A stretch of DNA of 64,000 nucleotides from Paenibacillus pasadenensis DSM 19293 (GCF_000422485.1 NZ_AULW01000015.1:124001-188000), one strand, 5' to 3'. Shown: positions 53,656 through 63,040, numbered from the stretch's first letter. Notes: generated by a model not told the origin, from the letters alone. Translations and numbers: made by a program.

Positions 53656-53669
53656 GAACATACATTCGC
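53656..53669 (-). promoter_or_regulatory. LexA (SOS) operator of recA
   Basis: The sequence reads CGAATGTATGTTCG on the minus strand, which fits the Bacillus SOS box CGAACRNRYGTTYG with one half-site change. It lies 10 bases upstream of the -35 element. Confidence 0.82.
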
Positions 53670-53725
53670 TTTTTTTGAAGCGCGCTCCGTCCCTCCCCGA
53701 GTCCCGCCGCAGCCCTGAGAAAGAC

Positions 53726-53762
53726 AAAGAACCGCAGCTGGTCCGACTCGCTGCGGTTCTTC
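53726..53762 (-). terminator. Intrinsic terminator after cinA
   Basis: GAACCGCAGC and GCTGCGGTTC form a ten-base stem, followed by TTTGTCTTTC on the minus strand. It separates cinA from the recA promoter region. Confidence 0.8.
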
Positions 53763-53826
53763 CGTCAACTGCTTCTATTGTACGCCATCGGCGCCGGCCC
53801 GCGCAAGCGCCCGCACGGCGCGGCAG

Positions 53827-55074
53827 CTACTCCGCAAGCGCCAGCCAGAGCCGGTACAGGGCGTGCTTGGCGGCGCGGATGCGCACCATGTCGCGGTTGC
53901 CGCCCGCATTCAGCTCATGCGTCTGGACCTCCCCGCCCTTGCGGGCGATGCCGATATAGACGAGCCCCACCGGCTTGCCCTCCGAAGAGCCCGGTCCCGC
54001 CACGCCGGTGACCGACACGCCCCAGTCGCTGCCGGTCGTCTCCGCCACCCGCTGCGCCATCAGCGCCGCGGTGGACGCGCTCACGGCACCGGGGGCGTCC
54101 GGACCGTCCAGCTGGGCAAGCGGAATGCCGAGCAGCTTGTGCTTCATCGTATTCGTATACGTGACGATACCGCCGAGGAACTCGCCGCTGCTGCCGGGGA
54201 TGCCGGTAATCAGCTCGGCCAGCAGGCCGCCCGTGCAGCTTTCCGCCACGCTGACCCGCATCCGCCTCGTCCGCAGCCTTCGCAGCACCGCCTCCTCGAG
54301 CGAGATGTCCTCCTCCGCGTAGATATGCGCGCCGAGGCGCTCGCGGATCCGCTGCGCCATGCGCTCGATGCGGTCGAGCGCCTGCGCTTCGTCGGCAGAC
54401 TTGCTGGAGAGGCGGATCGCGACCTCTCCCTCCTTGGCATAGGGGGCGATCGTCGGATCGCTCTGGCTCTCGATCAGATCGATCAGCTCATGCTCGAGCC
54501 GCGACTCGCCGATGCCGGCGAAGCGCAGGATGCGGGAGTGGAGCGGCGCCCCCGCGCCGATCTCGGCCAGCAGCCAGCGCGTCGCCGGTCCTTCGAACAT
54601 CGGGACCATCTCCTTGGGCGGGCCGGGCAGCAGGATGTAGCGGGTGCCGTCCTGCTCCAGCGCATTGCCGACGGCAAGCCCCGCCTCGTTCTCCAACGGC
54701 TCGCTGCCCTCGATCCAATTGGCCTGCCGGCGATTGCTCTCCACCATATGGCTGCCCCGGGAGGCAAAAAACCGCTCCATCGCTTCCATCGTCGGCTCGT
54801 GGACGAGGATGCGGCGGCCGAGATAGCCGGCAAGCACGTCTTTGGTCAGGTCGTCCATCGTCGGGCCGAGCCCGCCGGTGAACAGCAGCAGGTCGGCACG
54901 GGAGCGCGCCGTATCGATCGCCTGACGGATGCGGGCGGCGTTGTCGCCGACGACCGTCTGGAAAAAGACGTCGATGCCGAGGGCGGCGAGTCCTTGGGAA
55001 AGATAGCGTGCGTTCGTATTGACGATCTGTCCAAGCAGCAGTTCCGTTCCAACAGCGATGATTTCGGCTTTCAC
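53827..55074 (-). CDS. cinA: Competence/damage-inducible protein CinA
   Basis: 415 residues. The N-terminal MoCF-like domain has VGTELLLGQIVNTNARYLSQ and LLFTGGLGPTMDDLTKDVL; the C-terminal nicotinamide-nucleotide amidase domain has VSVAESCTGGLLAELITGI and VTGVAGPGSSEGKPVGLVY. It recycles NMN and is linked with competence. The GTG start has AGGAGTG upstream. It lies in the standard pgsA-cinA-recA order, but with its own terminator before recA. Confidence 0.95.
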   Translation of the reverse strand: MKAEIIAVGTELLLGQIVNTNARYLSQGLAALGIDVFFQTVVGDNAARIRQAIDTARSRADLLLFTGGLGPTMDDLTKDVLAGYLGRRILVHEPTMEAMERFFASRGSHMVESNRRQANWIEGSEPLENEAGLAVGNALEQDGTRYILLPGPPKEMVPMFEGPATRWLLAEIGAGAPLHSRILRFAGIGESRLEHELIDLIESQSDPTIAPYAKEGEVAIRLSSKSADEAQALDRIERMAQRIRERLGAHIYAEEDISLEEAVLRRLRTRRMRVSVAESCTGGLLAELITGIPGSSGEFLGGIVTYTNTMKHKLLGIPLAQLDGPDAPGAVSASTAALMAQRVAETTGSDWGVSVTGVAGPGSSEGKPVGLVYIGIARKGGEVQTHELNAGGNRDMVRIRAAKHALYRLWLALAE

Positions 55075-55115
55075 AGCGCTTCACTCCTGTCGTGGATTGG
55101 GCTGTCGGTAACGGA

Positions 55116-55152
55116 CAAGGTCCCTTTCCCGAAAAGGAAAGAGACCTTGTAA
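55116..55152 (-). terminator. Long hairpin after pgsA
   Basis: ACAAGGTCTCTTTCC and GGGAAAGGGACCTTGT pair over about 15 bases just after the pgsA stop. No T run follows, so it may protect the transcript end or act as a weak terminator. Confidence 0.55.
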
Positions 55153-55153
55153 G

Positions 55154-55729
55154 CTACTCGACGGGAATCAGGTTGCGGTTCTTGACGAAGTAGTCGATGC
55201 CGGACCAGATCGTGATCAGCGCAGCCGCCCAGCTGAGGATGATATCCATGCGGATGTCCACCAGCGCGAACGGGAAGTTGTTGAGCAGCAGCGCGATGAT
55301 CATCGCGATCTGGATGCCGGTCTTCCACTTGCCCCAGGTGCTTGCCGCAAGCACGGCGCCCTCCAGCAGGGCGACCTGGCGCAGGCCCGTCACGGCGAAC
55401 TCGCGGCTGATGATGACGATGGCGATGAACGCGGAAAGCTTGTCCATCTGCACGAGCGAGATGAGGACGGCCGCGACGAGCAGCTTGTCCGCCAGCGGAT
55501 CAAGCAGCTTGCCGAGATTGGTGACCATCTTGTTCTTGCGGGCCAGATAGCCGTCGAGCCCGTCGGTGCTCGCCGCGATGATGAAGATCAGGGCGGCGAT
55601 GATTTGCGTGTATGTAAGCTCGAAATCTTCGAACCGGACCGTTCCCAGATCGAACCGGATCAATAGAAAAAACAGGATGACAGGCACTAAGAAGATGCGC
55701 GCGAGCGTGATCTTGTTGGCCAGGTTCAA
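55154..55729 (-). CDS. pgsA: CDP-diacylglycerol-glycerol-3-phosphate 3-phosphatidyltransferase
   Basis: 191 residues, about six membrane helices. The CDP-alcohol phosphotransferase motif is complete: DGLDGYLARKNKMVTNLGKL followed by LDPLADK. It makes phosphatidylglycerol phosphate. The TTG start at 55729 follows GGGAGGGGAAGGG. It has the usual place before cinA and recA. Confidence 0.95.
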   Translation of the reverse strand: MNLANKITLARIFLVPVILFFLLIRFDLGTVRFEDFELTYTQIIAALIFIIAASTDGLDGYLARKNKMVTNLGKLLDPLADKLLVAAVLISLVQMDKLSAFIAIVIISREFAVTGLRQVALLEGAVLAASTWGKWKTGIQIAMIIALLLNNFPFALVDIRMDIILSWAAALITIWSGIDYFVKNRNLIPVE

Positions 55730-55810
55730 GCCCTTCCCCTCCCTGACGTTTCAAACTTCACAAGTATAATCGAAGCGGAAGCGGCCTGTCAAAACGAGGA
55801 TCGACGGCCG

Positions 55811-56302
55811 TCAGCGATAGTTGGTGAACTGCAGCTCGAGCTCGAGGTTGGCGCCGCGCAGCAGCGAGATGACCGCTTGCAGATCGTCCCGGCTCTTGCC
55901 CGTCACGCGCAATTGATCGCCTTGAATCTGGCTTTTCACCTTCAGCTTGGAATCGCGGATGAGCACGTTGATCTTCTTGGCGTCGTCCTGGCCGATGCCT
56001 TGCTTGAGCTTGATCCGCTGGCGCACCGTGCCGAGCGTGGCCGCCTCGATCTTGCCGAAGTCCATGTTCTTGATCGGCACTCCGCGCTTGATCATTTTCG
56101 TCTGGAGGATGTCGATGACGCTTTTCAGCTTGTACTCGTCGTCGGAAGCGACGACCAGCTCCTCCTTCTCCAGCTTGATGCTGCTCTTGCTCCCCTTGAA
56201 GTCGAAGCGGTTCTCGATTTCCTTTTCCGCCTGGACGATGGCGTTGTTCAGCTCCTGCAGGTCTACCTTCGATACGATATCGAACGAACTTTCCGAACTC
56301 AT
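55811..56302 (-). CDS. yajQ: YajQ family nucleotide-binding protein (UPF0234)
   Basis: 163 residues, two repeated ferredoxin-like halves. Signatures are [36 protein letters not shown] and [20 protein letters not shown]. In some bacteria YajQ binds cyclic di-GMP; elsewhere the ligand is unknown. The ATG follows AAGGAGGACTGGATCC. Confidence 0.95.
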   Translation of the reverse strand: MSSESSFDIVSKVDLQELNNAIVQAEKEIENRFDFKGSKSSIKLEKEELVVASDDEYKLKSVIDILQTKMIKRGVPIKNMDFGKIEAATLGTVRQRIKLKQGIGQDDAKKINVLIRDSKLKVKSQIQGDQLRVTGKSRDDLQAVISLLRGANLELELQFTNYR

Positions 56303-56384
56303 GGATCCAGTCCTCCTTGCGTTTTCATCGTCCTCTATTATAAATCATCCGAAAGCGAAAGTATAACGCGCCGCCGCGGCGCAG

Positions 56385-56420
56385 AAAGGCGCTTCTTCCC
56401 GCAGGAAGAAAGCGCCCTTC
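56385..56420 (-). terminator. Intrinsic terminator after rodZ
   Basis: GGCGCTTTCTTCC and GGAAGAAGCGCC form a stem on the minus strand, followed by TTTC. It lies about 65 bases after the rodZ stop. Confidence 0.75.
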
Positions 56421-56485
56421 AACCTTCTATCGCCCGTGCCTGCCGACCCTCGCGGCAAGCGGGCGGCCGCGCTTCAAGCGCCGAA

Positions 56486-57373
56486 TTACTCGCCCGCCTC
56501 GTCCTGCGATGCCGCATCGCCCGAGGACGGATCGAACTGGAAGCGCTTCGGACCGGGACGGTCGCCGTCCTCGAGAAGCGTGCCGTCGATGTAGAATTCG
56601 GTGTTGTCCGCGCGTCCCGTGTTCACGTAGATGACCGCATCAAGCGGAATTTCGATCGTGTCTTCAGCCGTAACGTTCTGGTTGTAGAGGCGCTCGCCGG
56701 ATTTTCCGCCTTTGCGGACCTCCAGCCAGGCTCCGCCGGAAAACTTGAGCTGAAGCATCGGCTGGCCGGTGACTTGATAATAGTCCACTCCGCCCGACTT
56801 GCGGTCGAACGTGACCGCGCCTGCCGGAGGCGTCGGAGTCGGCGTAGCCGTCGGGCTCGGGGATGCGAGCTCGCCGCTGCCCGGGGACGCCGTCGGCCGG
56901 CTGTCGTTCGGTCCCGGAGTCGCCGTCGTCATCGGCGTCCGGTCCGTGGAGTCGGCGCTCTTGGCGCCGTCGTCCCGAATGACGAACATCCAGAGCAGGA
57001 ACACGATCAGCCCGAGGAACGCCCACATCAGCACGGAAAAGCCGAGCTTGCCGAAGCGCTCCGACATCGTCCGCGACGTCGACGCCTTGCGCGGCGGCTG
57101 AGGAGAAGCCGACGGCTCGGCGGCGGAAGTCTGCGGAGCGGAGGGCAGCTCGTTCTTGTAGTAGCTGAGCACTTCCTCCGCGTTCAGCCCTACCGCCTCG
57201 GCATAGTTTTTGACGAACGCGCGGGCGTAGAAGCTGCCGGGCAGCGCGCTGTAGTTGCCTTCCTCGATCGCGATCAAATAATGCTTGCGGATCTTGGTCA
57301 TCTCCTGCAGCTCGTCGAGGGACAAGCCGGATTCTTCCCTTGCGGTCCGCAGGGTTTGGCCCAGTTCAGACAT
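56486..57373 (-). CDS. rodZ: RodZ-like cell-shape protein (YmfM)
   Basis: 295 residues. A cytoplasmic helix-turn-helix domain (about 1-75: LGQTLRTAREESGLSLDELQ, GSFYARAFVKNYAEAVGLN) leads to one membrane helix (about 112-132: FSVLMWAFLGLIVFLLWMFV), a Thr/Pro/Ser-rich extracytoplasmic linker and a DUF4115 domain. RodZ links MreB to the envelope. I chose the ATG at 57373, 11 bases after GGAGG; the ATG at 57382 lies only 2 bases after that site. Confidence 0.93.
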   Translation of the reverse strand: MSELGQTLRTAREESGLSLDELQEMTKIRKHYLIAIEEGNYSALPGSFYARAFVKNYAEAVGLNAEEVLSYYKNELPSAPQTSAAEPSASPQPPRKASTSRTMSERFGKLGFSVLMWAFLGLIVFLLWMFVIRDDGAKSADSTDRTPMTTATPGPNDSRPTASPGSGELASPSPTATPTPTPPAGAVTFDRKSGGVDYYQVTGQPMLQLKFSGGAWLEVRKGGKSGERLYNQNVTAEDTIEIPLDAVIYVNTGRADNTEFYIDGTLLEDGDRPGPKRFQFDPSSGDAASQDEAGE

Positions 57374-57396
57374 GGCTGGCATAGCCTCCTTTCCGA

Positions 57397-58161
57397 TTAG
57401 AAGTCATTGTAGTTGACCGTGAAGGAGTCGTAGGAGATCTCCTCGTCCGGGGTGTTGCGAAGCTCGATGATCGTCGTAAAAGTGCTGTAATCGAAATTGG
57501 ATTCGCGGATGAAGATGTCCGGATGCTCGATGACTTTGGTCGACGGCATCTCCATGATTTCCTGCAGCAGCGAATGATGCCGCTCGTTGGAGCGGATCGT
57601 GCTGACGATGCCATCGATGATGAAGATGTTGTCGGGGTTCATCTCCTCGCTCGAAAGCTGGCTGCGCACGGTTTGCCGGAGCAGCGTGGAGCTGACGAAC
57701 GTCCAGCGCTTGTTCGAGCAGACGCTGCCCGCGATGATCGACTCCGTCTTGCCGACCCGCGGCATGCCGCGCAGCCCGATGACCTGGTTGCCGTCGCGCT
57801 TGAAGATCTCGCCGAGAAAATCGACGAGCAGGCCGAGCTCGTCGCGCGTGAAGCGGAACGTCTTGCGGTCGTCGGAGTCGCGCTCGATATAGCGTCCGTG
57901 GCGCACGGCCAGGCGGTCGACCAGGCTTGGCGGACGGAGCTTGTTGACGGTGATGTTCTCGACCTTCTGCAGCATCTTGCCGAGAATCTCTATCTTCTCG
58001 TCGTCGTTGGTCTGCAGCAGCATGCCGCGGGTGCGGTCCTCCACCCCGTTGATCGTAATGATGTTGACGTTGAGCATGCCCAGCAGCGAGGCGATGTCGC
58101 CGAGCAGGCCTGGCCGATTCTTATGTATTTTGTATTCCATATACCACTGTTTCGATTCCAT
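57397..58161 (-). CDS. ymfK: DUF3388 protein (YmfK)
   Basis: 254 residues. An N-terminal ACT-like domain (KIHKNRPGLLGDIASLLGML, about 11-30) precedes a region with a Walker-type GMPRVGKTESIIAGS and FIIDGIVSTI, recalling a P-loop ATPase. The family is restricted to Bacillales and has no assigned role. It sits between ymfJ and rodZ as in B. subtilis. An ATG is preceded by an in-frame TTG; neither has a strong ribosome site. Confidence 0.9.
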   Translation of the reverse strand: MESKQWYMEYKIHKNRPGLLGDIASLLGMLNVNIITINGVEDRTRGMLLQTNDDEKIEILGKMLQKVENITVNKLRPPSLVDRLAVRHGRYIERDSDDRKTFRFTRDELGLLVDFLGEIFKRDGNQVIGLRGMPRVGKTESIIAGSVCSNKRWTFVSSTLLRQTVRSQLSSEEMNPDNIFIIDGIVSTIRSNERHHSLLQEIMEMPSTKVIEHPDIFIRESNFDYSTFTTIIELRNTPDEEISYDSFTVNYNDF

Positions 58162-58265
58162 CAATCACACCGTCCCAAGGTTGCAGGCGCTTCGAACCGC
58201 CTTCATTATAAGCCTACATTCTACAGGATTCGCCACGTTTCCGCAATGAGCACGCTCGTTCTACA

Positions 58266-58297
58266 TGACAGAAAAGCTCCCGTTAGACCGGGAGCTC
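58266..58297 (-). terminator. Intrinsic terminator after ymfJ
   Basis: GAGCTCCCGG and CGGGAGCTTTTC form a stem on the minus strand ending in TTTTC, about 20 bases after the ymfJ stop. Confidence 0.85.
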
Positions 58298-58316
58298 TCT
58301 GCCGTGACGCCGATGA

Positions 58317-58568
58317 CTAGCGATGTCCGACCAGCTTCACCATCAGCCGGGCGATCGTCTTGCGCTCATTTTCGTCGCCGACATCCCAGATTTCCTTCAG
58401 CATGCGCTGCTCTTCGTTTTTCGGGTCGACCTTCTCGTCGAGGAAAGAGCCGATTTCGTAAGCGAGGTTGCCGATCGCCTCTTCGCTCAAGCCGAGCTTC
58501 TTGCCTTGTTCCAGTCGCTCTGCAAGAAATTCCTTCCAGGAATCGAAGTTCGAAAGTACGGTAGACAT
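58317..58568 (-). CDS. ymfJ: DUF3243 protein (YmfJ)
   Basis: 83 residues, complete. The family core is LSNFDSWKEFLAERLEQGKK and IGNLAYEIGSFLDEKVDPKN, a small all-helical fold of unknown role. The ATG has AAGGAGG 11 bases upstream. Its position between ymfI and ymfK matches Bacillus. Confidence 0.94.
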   Translation of the reverse strand: MSTVLSNFDSWKEFLAERLEQGKKLGLSEEAIGNLAYEIGSFLDEKVDPKNEEQRMLKEIWDVGDENERKTIARLMVKLVGHR

Positions 58569-58679
58569 GCTCGGTTCGCCTCCTTAAAGTCGTTGAGGAA
58601 TAGCACCATCAACGGCATTAGTGTGCGCGGCGGCCGGGTCAGCTATACGACGATCAGGGCTGGCAAAAGGTTTCAATCT

Positions 58680-59411
58680 TCAGGTGATCCAGCCGCCGTT
58701 CGGGCTGATCACCTGTCCGGTGATGTAGGACGACTCCGGCAGCGACAGGAAATAGACGAGCGAGGCGATCTCGTCGGGCTGGCCGAGCCGCCCCGCGGGA
58801 ATGTCCTGCTCGAGCTGCTTCAGCTCCTGGGAATCGAAGCCGCCGAGCATTTCCGTGTCGATCGCGCCGGGAGCGACGGCGTTCACCGTCACGCCCGAGG
58901 GGGCGAGCTCTTTGGCGAGCGCTTTGGTGAAGGCGTTGACGCCGCCCTTGGTGGCGGAATAAAGCACCTCGCACGAGGCTCCCGCGACGCCCCATACGGA
59001 CGAGATGTTGATGATGCGTCCCCAGCGGGCGCGGATCATCTCGGGCATGAACAGCTGGGTGCAGAGGAAAACGCCCCGCAGATTGACCGCGGTGACGTCG
59101 TCCCACTCGGCGTCGGTCAGATCGGAAAGCAGCCCGTAATGGGAAATGCCGGCGTTGTTGACGAGGATGTCCGGCAGCAGATCCGCTCCGGCCAGCTTCT
59201 CGCGCATCCGCTCCAGGCTCTCCCGCGAGCGCAGGTCGGCCGACGCCGTCATGACGCGCCCGCTTCCGAGCGCGAGGCATTCGCGCGCCGTCTCGTTGGC
59301 CTGCTCATGCGAGTGAAGGTAATGAAGCGCGACATTCATGCCCTCGCGGGCGAAGCGCCGCGCGATCGCGGCGCCGATGCCGCGGCTGCCTCCGGTGACG
59401 AGCACGTTCAT
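58680..59411 (-). CDS. ymfI: Short-chain dehydrogenase/reductase (YmfI)
   Basis: About 243 residues. The nucleotide-binding VLVTGGSRGIGAAIARRFA, NNAGIS, catalytic Ser in INISSVWGVAG and YSATKGG are all present, as in FabG-type oxidoreductases. The ATG at 59411 or a TTG at 59420 may be used; both lie within 20 bases of the ymfH stop, showing coupling. The substrate is unknown. Confidence 0.92.
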   Translation of the reverse strand: MNVLVTGGSRGIGAAIARRFAREGMNVALHYLHSHEQANETARECLALGSGRVMTASADLRSRESLERMREKLAGADLLPDILVNNAGISHYGLLSDLTDAEWDDVTAVNLRGVFLCTQLFMPEMIRARWGRIINISSVWGVAGASCEVLYSATKGGVNAFTKALAKELAPSGVTVNAVAPGAIDTEMLGGFDSQELKQLEQDIPAGRLGQPDEIASLVYFLSLPESSYITGQVISPNGGWIT

Positions 59412-59425
59412 TTCATGCAAGGGCT

Positions 59426-60730
59426 TCAGCTCGGCTCCGCCTCCTGCTCGGCTGTCGGCAGCACGAGCGAGACGGCGAGCTGTCCGAAGTCGAAATGCTC
59501 GCGCAGCCGCGCGTTCGCCTGCTCGAGCGTCAGGCTCTCGTAAGCCGGCAGCAGCTCGAACAGATCCTGGCCGCGGAATTTATAGCGGGTGAATTCCCCG
59601 GCGATCGATTCCGGCGAATTGAGCATGCGCAGGTAGCTGCCGATCCGCTTTTTCTTCGTGCGCTCGAACGCGGCGGCGTCGAGCCCGGACTGCAGCGCCT
59701 CGCCGATCGCCTCCTTGATCCGCTCGACGAGCCGATCCGGATCGTTCGTATCGCCGCCGATGATGCTGAAGCCGTAGTCCGTGCTGCAGTTGTACTCATA
59801 ACCGAACGAGTCGGAGATGAGATTGTCGTCGTACAGGCTCTGGTACAGCGGCGAGCTCGAGCCGAGCAGCGTCTCGAGCATCAGCTTCGTCGTCACGTCG
59901 CGGCGCAGCAGCTCGGCGCTGCCGAGGCCGTTCGTCTTTTCTTTGAAGCCGAACAGGCACTTGGGCAGCGACACCTGCAGCGAGAGCGACTTCAGCGGCT
60001 CGCGCACGCCCTGCGGCTCCGGATCGAAGAAGCGCTCGATCTCGCCGATGTCCTCGAAGGACTTGGCCGCCTGGTTGCTCCGGATCAGCTCCATGATCCG
60101 CTCGGCATCAATGCCGCCGACGACAAACAGCAGCATGTTGGACGGATGGTAAAACGTGTTGTAGCACAGGTAAAGCAGCTCCTTGTCGATCTGGTAGATC
60201 GACTCCACGGTGCCGGCGATGTCGATGTGCACCGGATGCTTCTGGTACATCGCCTCGATCAGGCCGTAGTACACGCGCCAGTCCGGATTGTCGCTGTACA
60301 TGTTGATTTCCTGCGCGATGATGCCCTTTTCCTTGTCGACGTTCTGATCCGTGAAGTACGGATGCTGCACGAAGTCGATGAGGGTCGTCAGGTTGGCCTC
60401 GATCTGCTCCGTCGCCGAGAACAGGTAGACGGTGCGGTCGAAGCTCGTGAACGCGTTGGCCGAAGCCCCCTGCGAAGCGAAGGTGGCGAAGATGTCGCCC
60501 TGCGGCTCCTCGAACATCTTGTGCTCCAGGAAATGGGCGATGCCGTCCGGCACGCGCGTCAGCGGCTGGCTGCCGCTGCGGAAATGGTTGTCGACGGAGC
60601 CGTAGCGGGTCGAGAACGTCGCGTACGTCTTTTGGAAGCCTGCCTTCGGAAGCAGATAGACGCTCAGCCCGTTCGGCAGCTGCTCGTAGTACAGCGTCTC
60701 CTCGACGCCGGGGTAATGTAGCTTCTGCAT
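59426..60730 (-). CDS. ymfH: M16 family zinc peptidase (YmfH)
   Basis: 434 residues. The inverted zinc motif HFLEHKMFEEPQGD (HxxEH) near residue 66 and the downstream Glu in KEKGIIAQEINMYSD are intact, so this partner carries catalysis. It works with the non-catalytic neighbour ymfF. In Bacillus relatives such pairs are linked with peptide processing. It begins 5 bases after ymfF. Confidence 0.93.
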   Translation of the reverse strand: MQKLHYPGVEETLYYEQLPNGLSVYLLPKAGFQKTYATFSTRYGSVDNHFRSGSQPLTRVPDGIAHFLEHKMFEEPQGDIFATFASQGASANAFTSFDRTVYLFSATEQIEANLTTLIDFVQHPYFTDQNVDKEKGIIAQEINMYSDNPDWRVYYGLIEAMYQKHPVHIDIAGTVESIYQIDKELLYLCYNTFYHPSNMLLFVVGGIDAERIMELIRSNQAAKSFEDIGEIERFFDPEPQGVREPLKSLSLQVSLPKCLFGFKEKTNGLGSAELLRRDVTTKLMLETLLGSSSPLYQSLYDDNLISDSFGYEYNCSTDYGFSIIGGDTNDPDRLVERIKEAIGEALQSGLDAAAFERTKKKRIGSYLRMLNSPESIAGEFTRYKFRGQDLFELLPAYESLTLEQANARLREHFDFGQLAVSLVLPTAEQEAEPS

Positions 60731-60735
60731 GTCGG

Positions 60736-62007
60736 CTAGCCCTCCTTTCGGTCGCGCAAAAAGTACACCGTATCCAGCTCGACGCCCTCGGCTACGGATA
60801 CGATCTGCTCCGGCGTCACCGCCTGCACCGCATCGAGCAGCTCCTGCGCCGTGCGCCGGCGTCCGGACAGGACGCTGTTGAAGTCGAAGGCGATCATCTC
60901 GTAAGCCGAATCCTGCAGCTCGCGCAAGGAGTTGACGAGCATCGCCTTGGTCTGGCCGAGCTCCAGCTCCGACAGCTGCCCTTGGCGCATGCTCTCAAGC
61001 TGCTCCTTGATGATGGCGACCGCTTTTTCGTAATTGGCGATCTCGATGCCGGACTGGATCGTCAGCAGCCCCTTGTGTCCGTCCATGCGCGAGGAGGCAT
61101 AGTATGCGAGGCTCTCCTTCTCGCGCACGTTCATGAACAGCTTGGAGTGCGGGAATCCGCCGAGAATGCCGTTGTACAGAAGCGCCGCCGCGTAGGCGTC
61201 GTCGCCGTAGGCGATGCCGGTCCTGAGGCCGAGGTTCAGCTTGCCCTGGGCGACGTTGAGCTTCTCGACGACCGTCTTGACCTCGCCGCTGCGGCGGCGG
61301 ATGTCCGGCGGCCCGTACTCCGACGGACCCGTCGACGGCAGGCGGAACGAAGCCTCCGCCAGCTCGCGCACCTCGTCCAGCGTCGTATCGCCGACGACGT
61401 ACAGGTCGAGCACCGCCCCGGCCAGCCAGGCGGCATACGCCTCATGCAGGCTCGCCGGATCGATGCCGGGCAGATCCTGCAGCCGGCCGAGCGAGTGCAG
61501 CCGGTACGGATCGCCTTCGCACATGATTTCCAGGCAGCGCTCGCCCGCGTAGCGGATCTTGTCGTTGATGATGCTCTCCAGCTTGCGCGCGAGGGTGCGC
61601 TTCTCGCTGTCGACATATTTGGATCGGAACGCTCCGTCCTCCAGCGCCGGCGAGGTCACGGCCTCGCCGAGAAATTTCATCGAGCGCGCCAGCAGGGAGC
61701 TGTCCGAGCGGACGAACCGATCGTTGATGACGTCCATGCGGAACTGCACGATCTGCGAGCTGCCGCGCTTGTAGACGTCGAAGCCGAATCCGGCTCCGTA
61801 CATCTCGTCGAGCTGCTCGCGGAACGCGATCGTCTCCGGAGCGCTCTGCGTGCCGCGGCGAAGCACGAAGGGCGTCAGCGCCGTCTTGGTGACGGTATCC
61901 TCCTGCAGAGGAATGCCTGCGAACAGGGAGATTGCAAAAGTCTTGAACCGCTTCGTCGGCAGCACATGCAGCCGGATCCGGCCGGTTGTCGCTTGCTGAA
62001 AAGACAT
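60736..62007 (-). CDS. ymfF: M16-family-like protein without the zinc motif (YmfF)
   Basis: 423 residues, M16 fold, but the region equivalent to HxxEH is lost; the second half has the Arg/Tyr-rich motif (GGFPHSKLFMNVREKESLAYYASS) that in two-subunit M16 enzymes helps bind substrate. It should pair with YmfH. It is first in the ymfF-ymfH-ymfI transcription order. Confidence 0.92.
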   Translation of the reverse strand: MSFQQATTGRIRLHVLPTKRFKTFAISLFAGIPLQEDTVTKTALTPFVLRRGTQSAPETIAFREQLDEMYGAGFGFDVYKRGSSQIVQFRMDVINDRFVRSDSSLLARSMKFLGEAVTSPALEDGAFRSKYVDSEKRTLARKLESIINDKIRYAGERCLEIMCEGDPYRLHSLGRLQDLPGIDPASLHEAYAAWLAGAVLDLYVVGDTTLDEVRELAEASFRLPSTGPSEYGPPDIRRRSGEVKTVVEKLNVAQGKLNLGLRTGIAYGDDAYAAALLYNGILGGFPHSKLFMNVREKESLAYYASSRMDGHKGLLTIQSGIEIANYEKAVAIIKEQLESMRQGQLSELELGQTKAMLVNSLRELQDSAYEMIAFDFNSVLSGRRRTAQELLDAVQAVTPEQIVSVAEGVELDTVYFLRDRKEG

Positions 62008-62164
62008 GGATGGAAACGCCTCCCGCCATCGCTTATTGGTCGAACTTGCACTTCCGCTTGCTGTCCTTCCATTCTATCCCAAGGCGGCCTTGGCCCGCAA
62101 ACAGAGAAGGCAACCGGAAGGAATGCCCTCCCGGCTGCCCGTGAGCCGGCGCAGCCGGCTGATG

Positions 62165-62977
62165 CTACATGCAGAAAATATGCTTGCCGATCGTCTTCAC
62201 CTGCGGACGGCTCCAGATCCATTTGGAGGTGGCCGTAACCGGATTGAAGTAGTACAGGCAGCCGTCCGAAGGATCCCAGCCGTTGATCGCGTCCTGCACG
62301 GCCTGCTTCGCCCGTTCGTTCGGGGTCAGCCAGATCTGGCCGTCCGCGACCGCGGTGAAGGCGAGGTTCTGGAAAATGACGCCGGTGATCGAGTTCGGGA
62401 ACTCCGGCGACCGCAGCCGGTTCAGGATGACCGCCGCGACCGCGACCTGGCCTTCGTACGGCTCTCCGCGCGCCTCGCCGTAGACGGCGTTGGCCATGAT
62501 CTTGATGTCGTTGGCGGACAGCCCGAGCTTGTTGGACTTGTCCATCGAGCTGTTGGAAGCGCCGGCCGATCCGGCGGATCCGCCTCCGGAGGCGCCGCTG
62601 CCGCCGCCGCTCGAGCCGCTTTCGCCGCCGGGAAGGTCCGCTGCAGTCGGCTTCCAGCTCTTGGTCGCTTCCCACAGCTTCAGCTTCGTTTTCGGCCCGA
62701 CGACGCCGTCGGACTTCATGCCGAACTTCCATTGGAACCAGGTCACCGAGTTTTTCGTCTTCGGTCCGAACTGCCCGTCGATCTTGCCTTCGTAGTAGCC
62801 GAGGAAGCGCAGGCGTCCCTGCAGCTCTACGACGTCCTTGCCGGACGCGCCCATCTGGAACGTCGCGTTGCTGAATGTCTCGGCCGCGCGCGGAGGCCAG
62901 CCTTCCTTGAGCGTATACAGGCTGAGCAAAAGCAGCGTGGCTGCGACCGTCATGACGATCAAACGCATTTTTTTCAT
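62165..62977 (-). CDS. sleB: Spore cortex-lytic enzyme, SleB-like
   Basis: 270 residues. A signal anchor (about 5-22) is followed by a peptidoglycan-binding domain (47-103: LQGRLRFLGYYEGKIDGQFG), a Ser/Gly linker (about 116-145) and a hydrolase domain (153-270). The presumed catalytic Glu168 is in MANAVYGEARGEPYEGQVAV. It is a lytic transglycosylase that degrades cortex at germination. No ypeB is adjacent, unlike B. subtilis sleB, so it may be an orthologue without the partner gene here, or a paralogue. Confidence 0.9.
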   Translation of the reverse strand: MKKMRLIVMTVAATLLLLSLYTLKEGWPPRAAETFSNATFQMGASGKDVVELQGRLRFLGYYEGKIDGQFGPKTKNSVTWFQWKFGMKSDGVVGPKTKLKLWEATKSWKPTAADLPGGESGSSGGGSGASGGGSAGSAGASNSSMDKSNKLGLSANDIKIMANAVYGEARGEPYEGQVAVAAVILNRLRSPEFPNSITGVIFQNLAFTAVADGQIWLTPNERAKQAVQDAINGWDPSDGCLYYFNPVTATSKWIWSRPQVKTIGKHIFCM

Positions 62978-63040
62978 GGGGATCTGCCTTTCTGCTACGG
63001 GATGTTTAACCGTCCCTAGTATGAGAAAGGCAAGTCCCTT

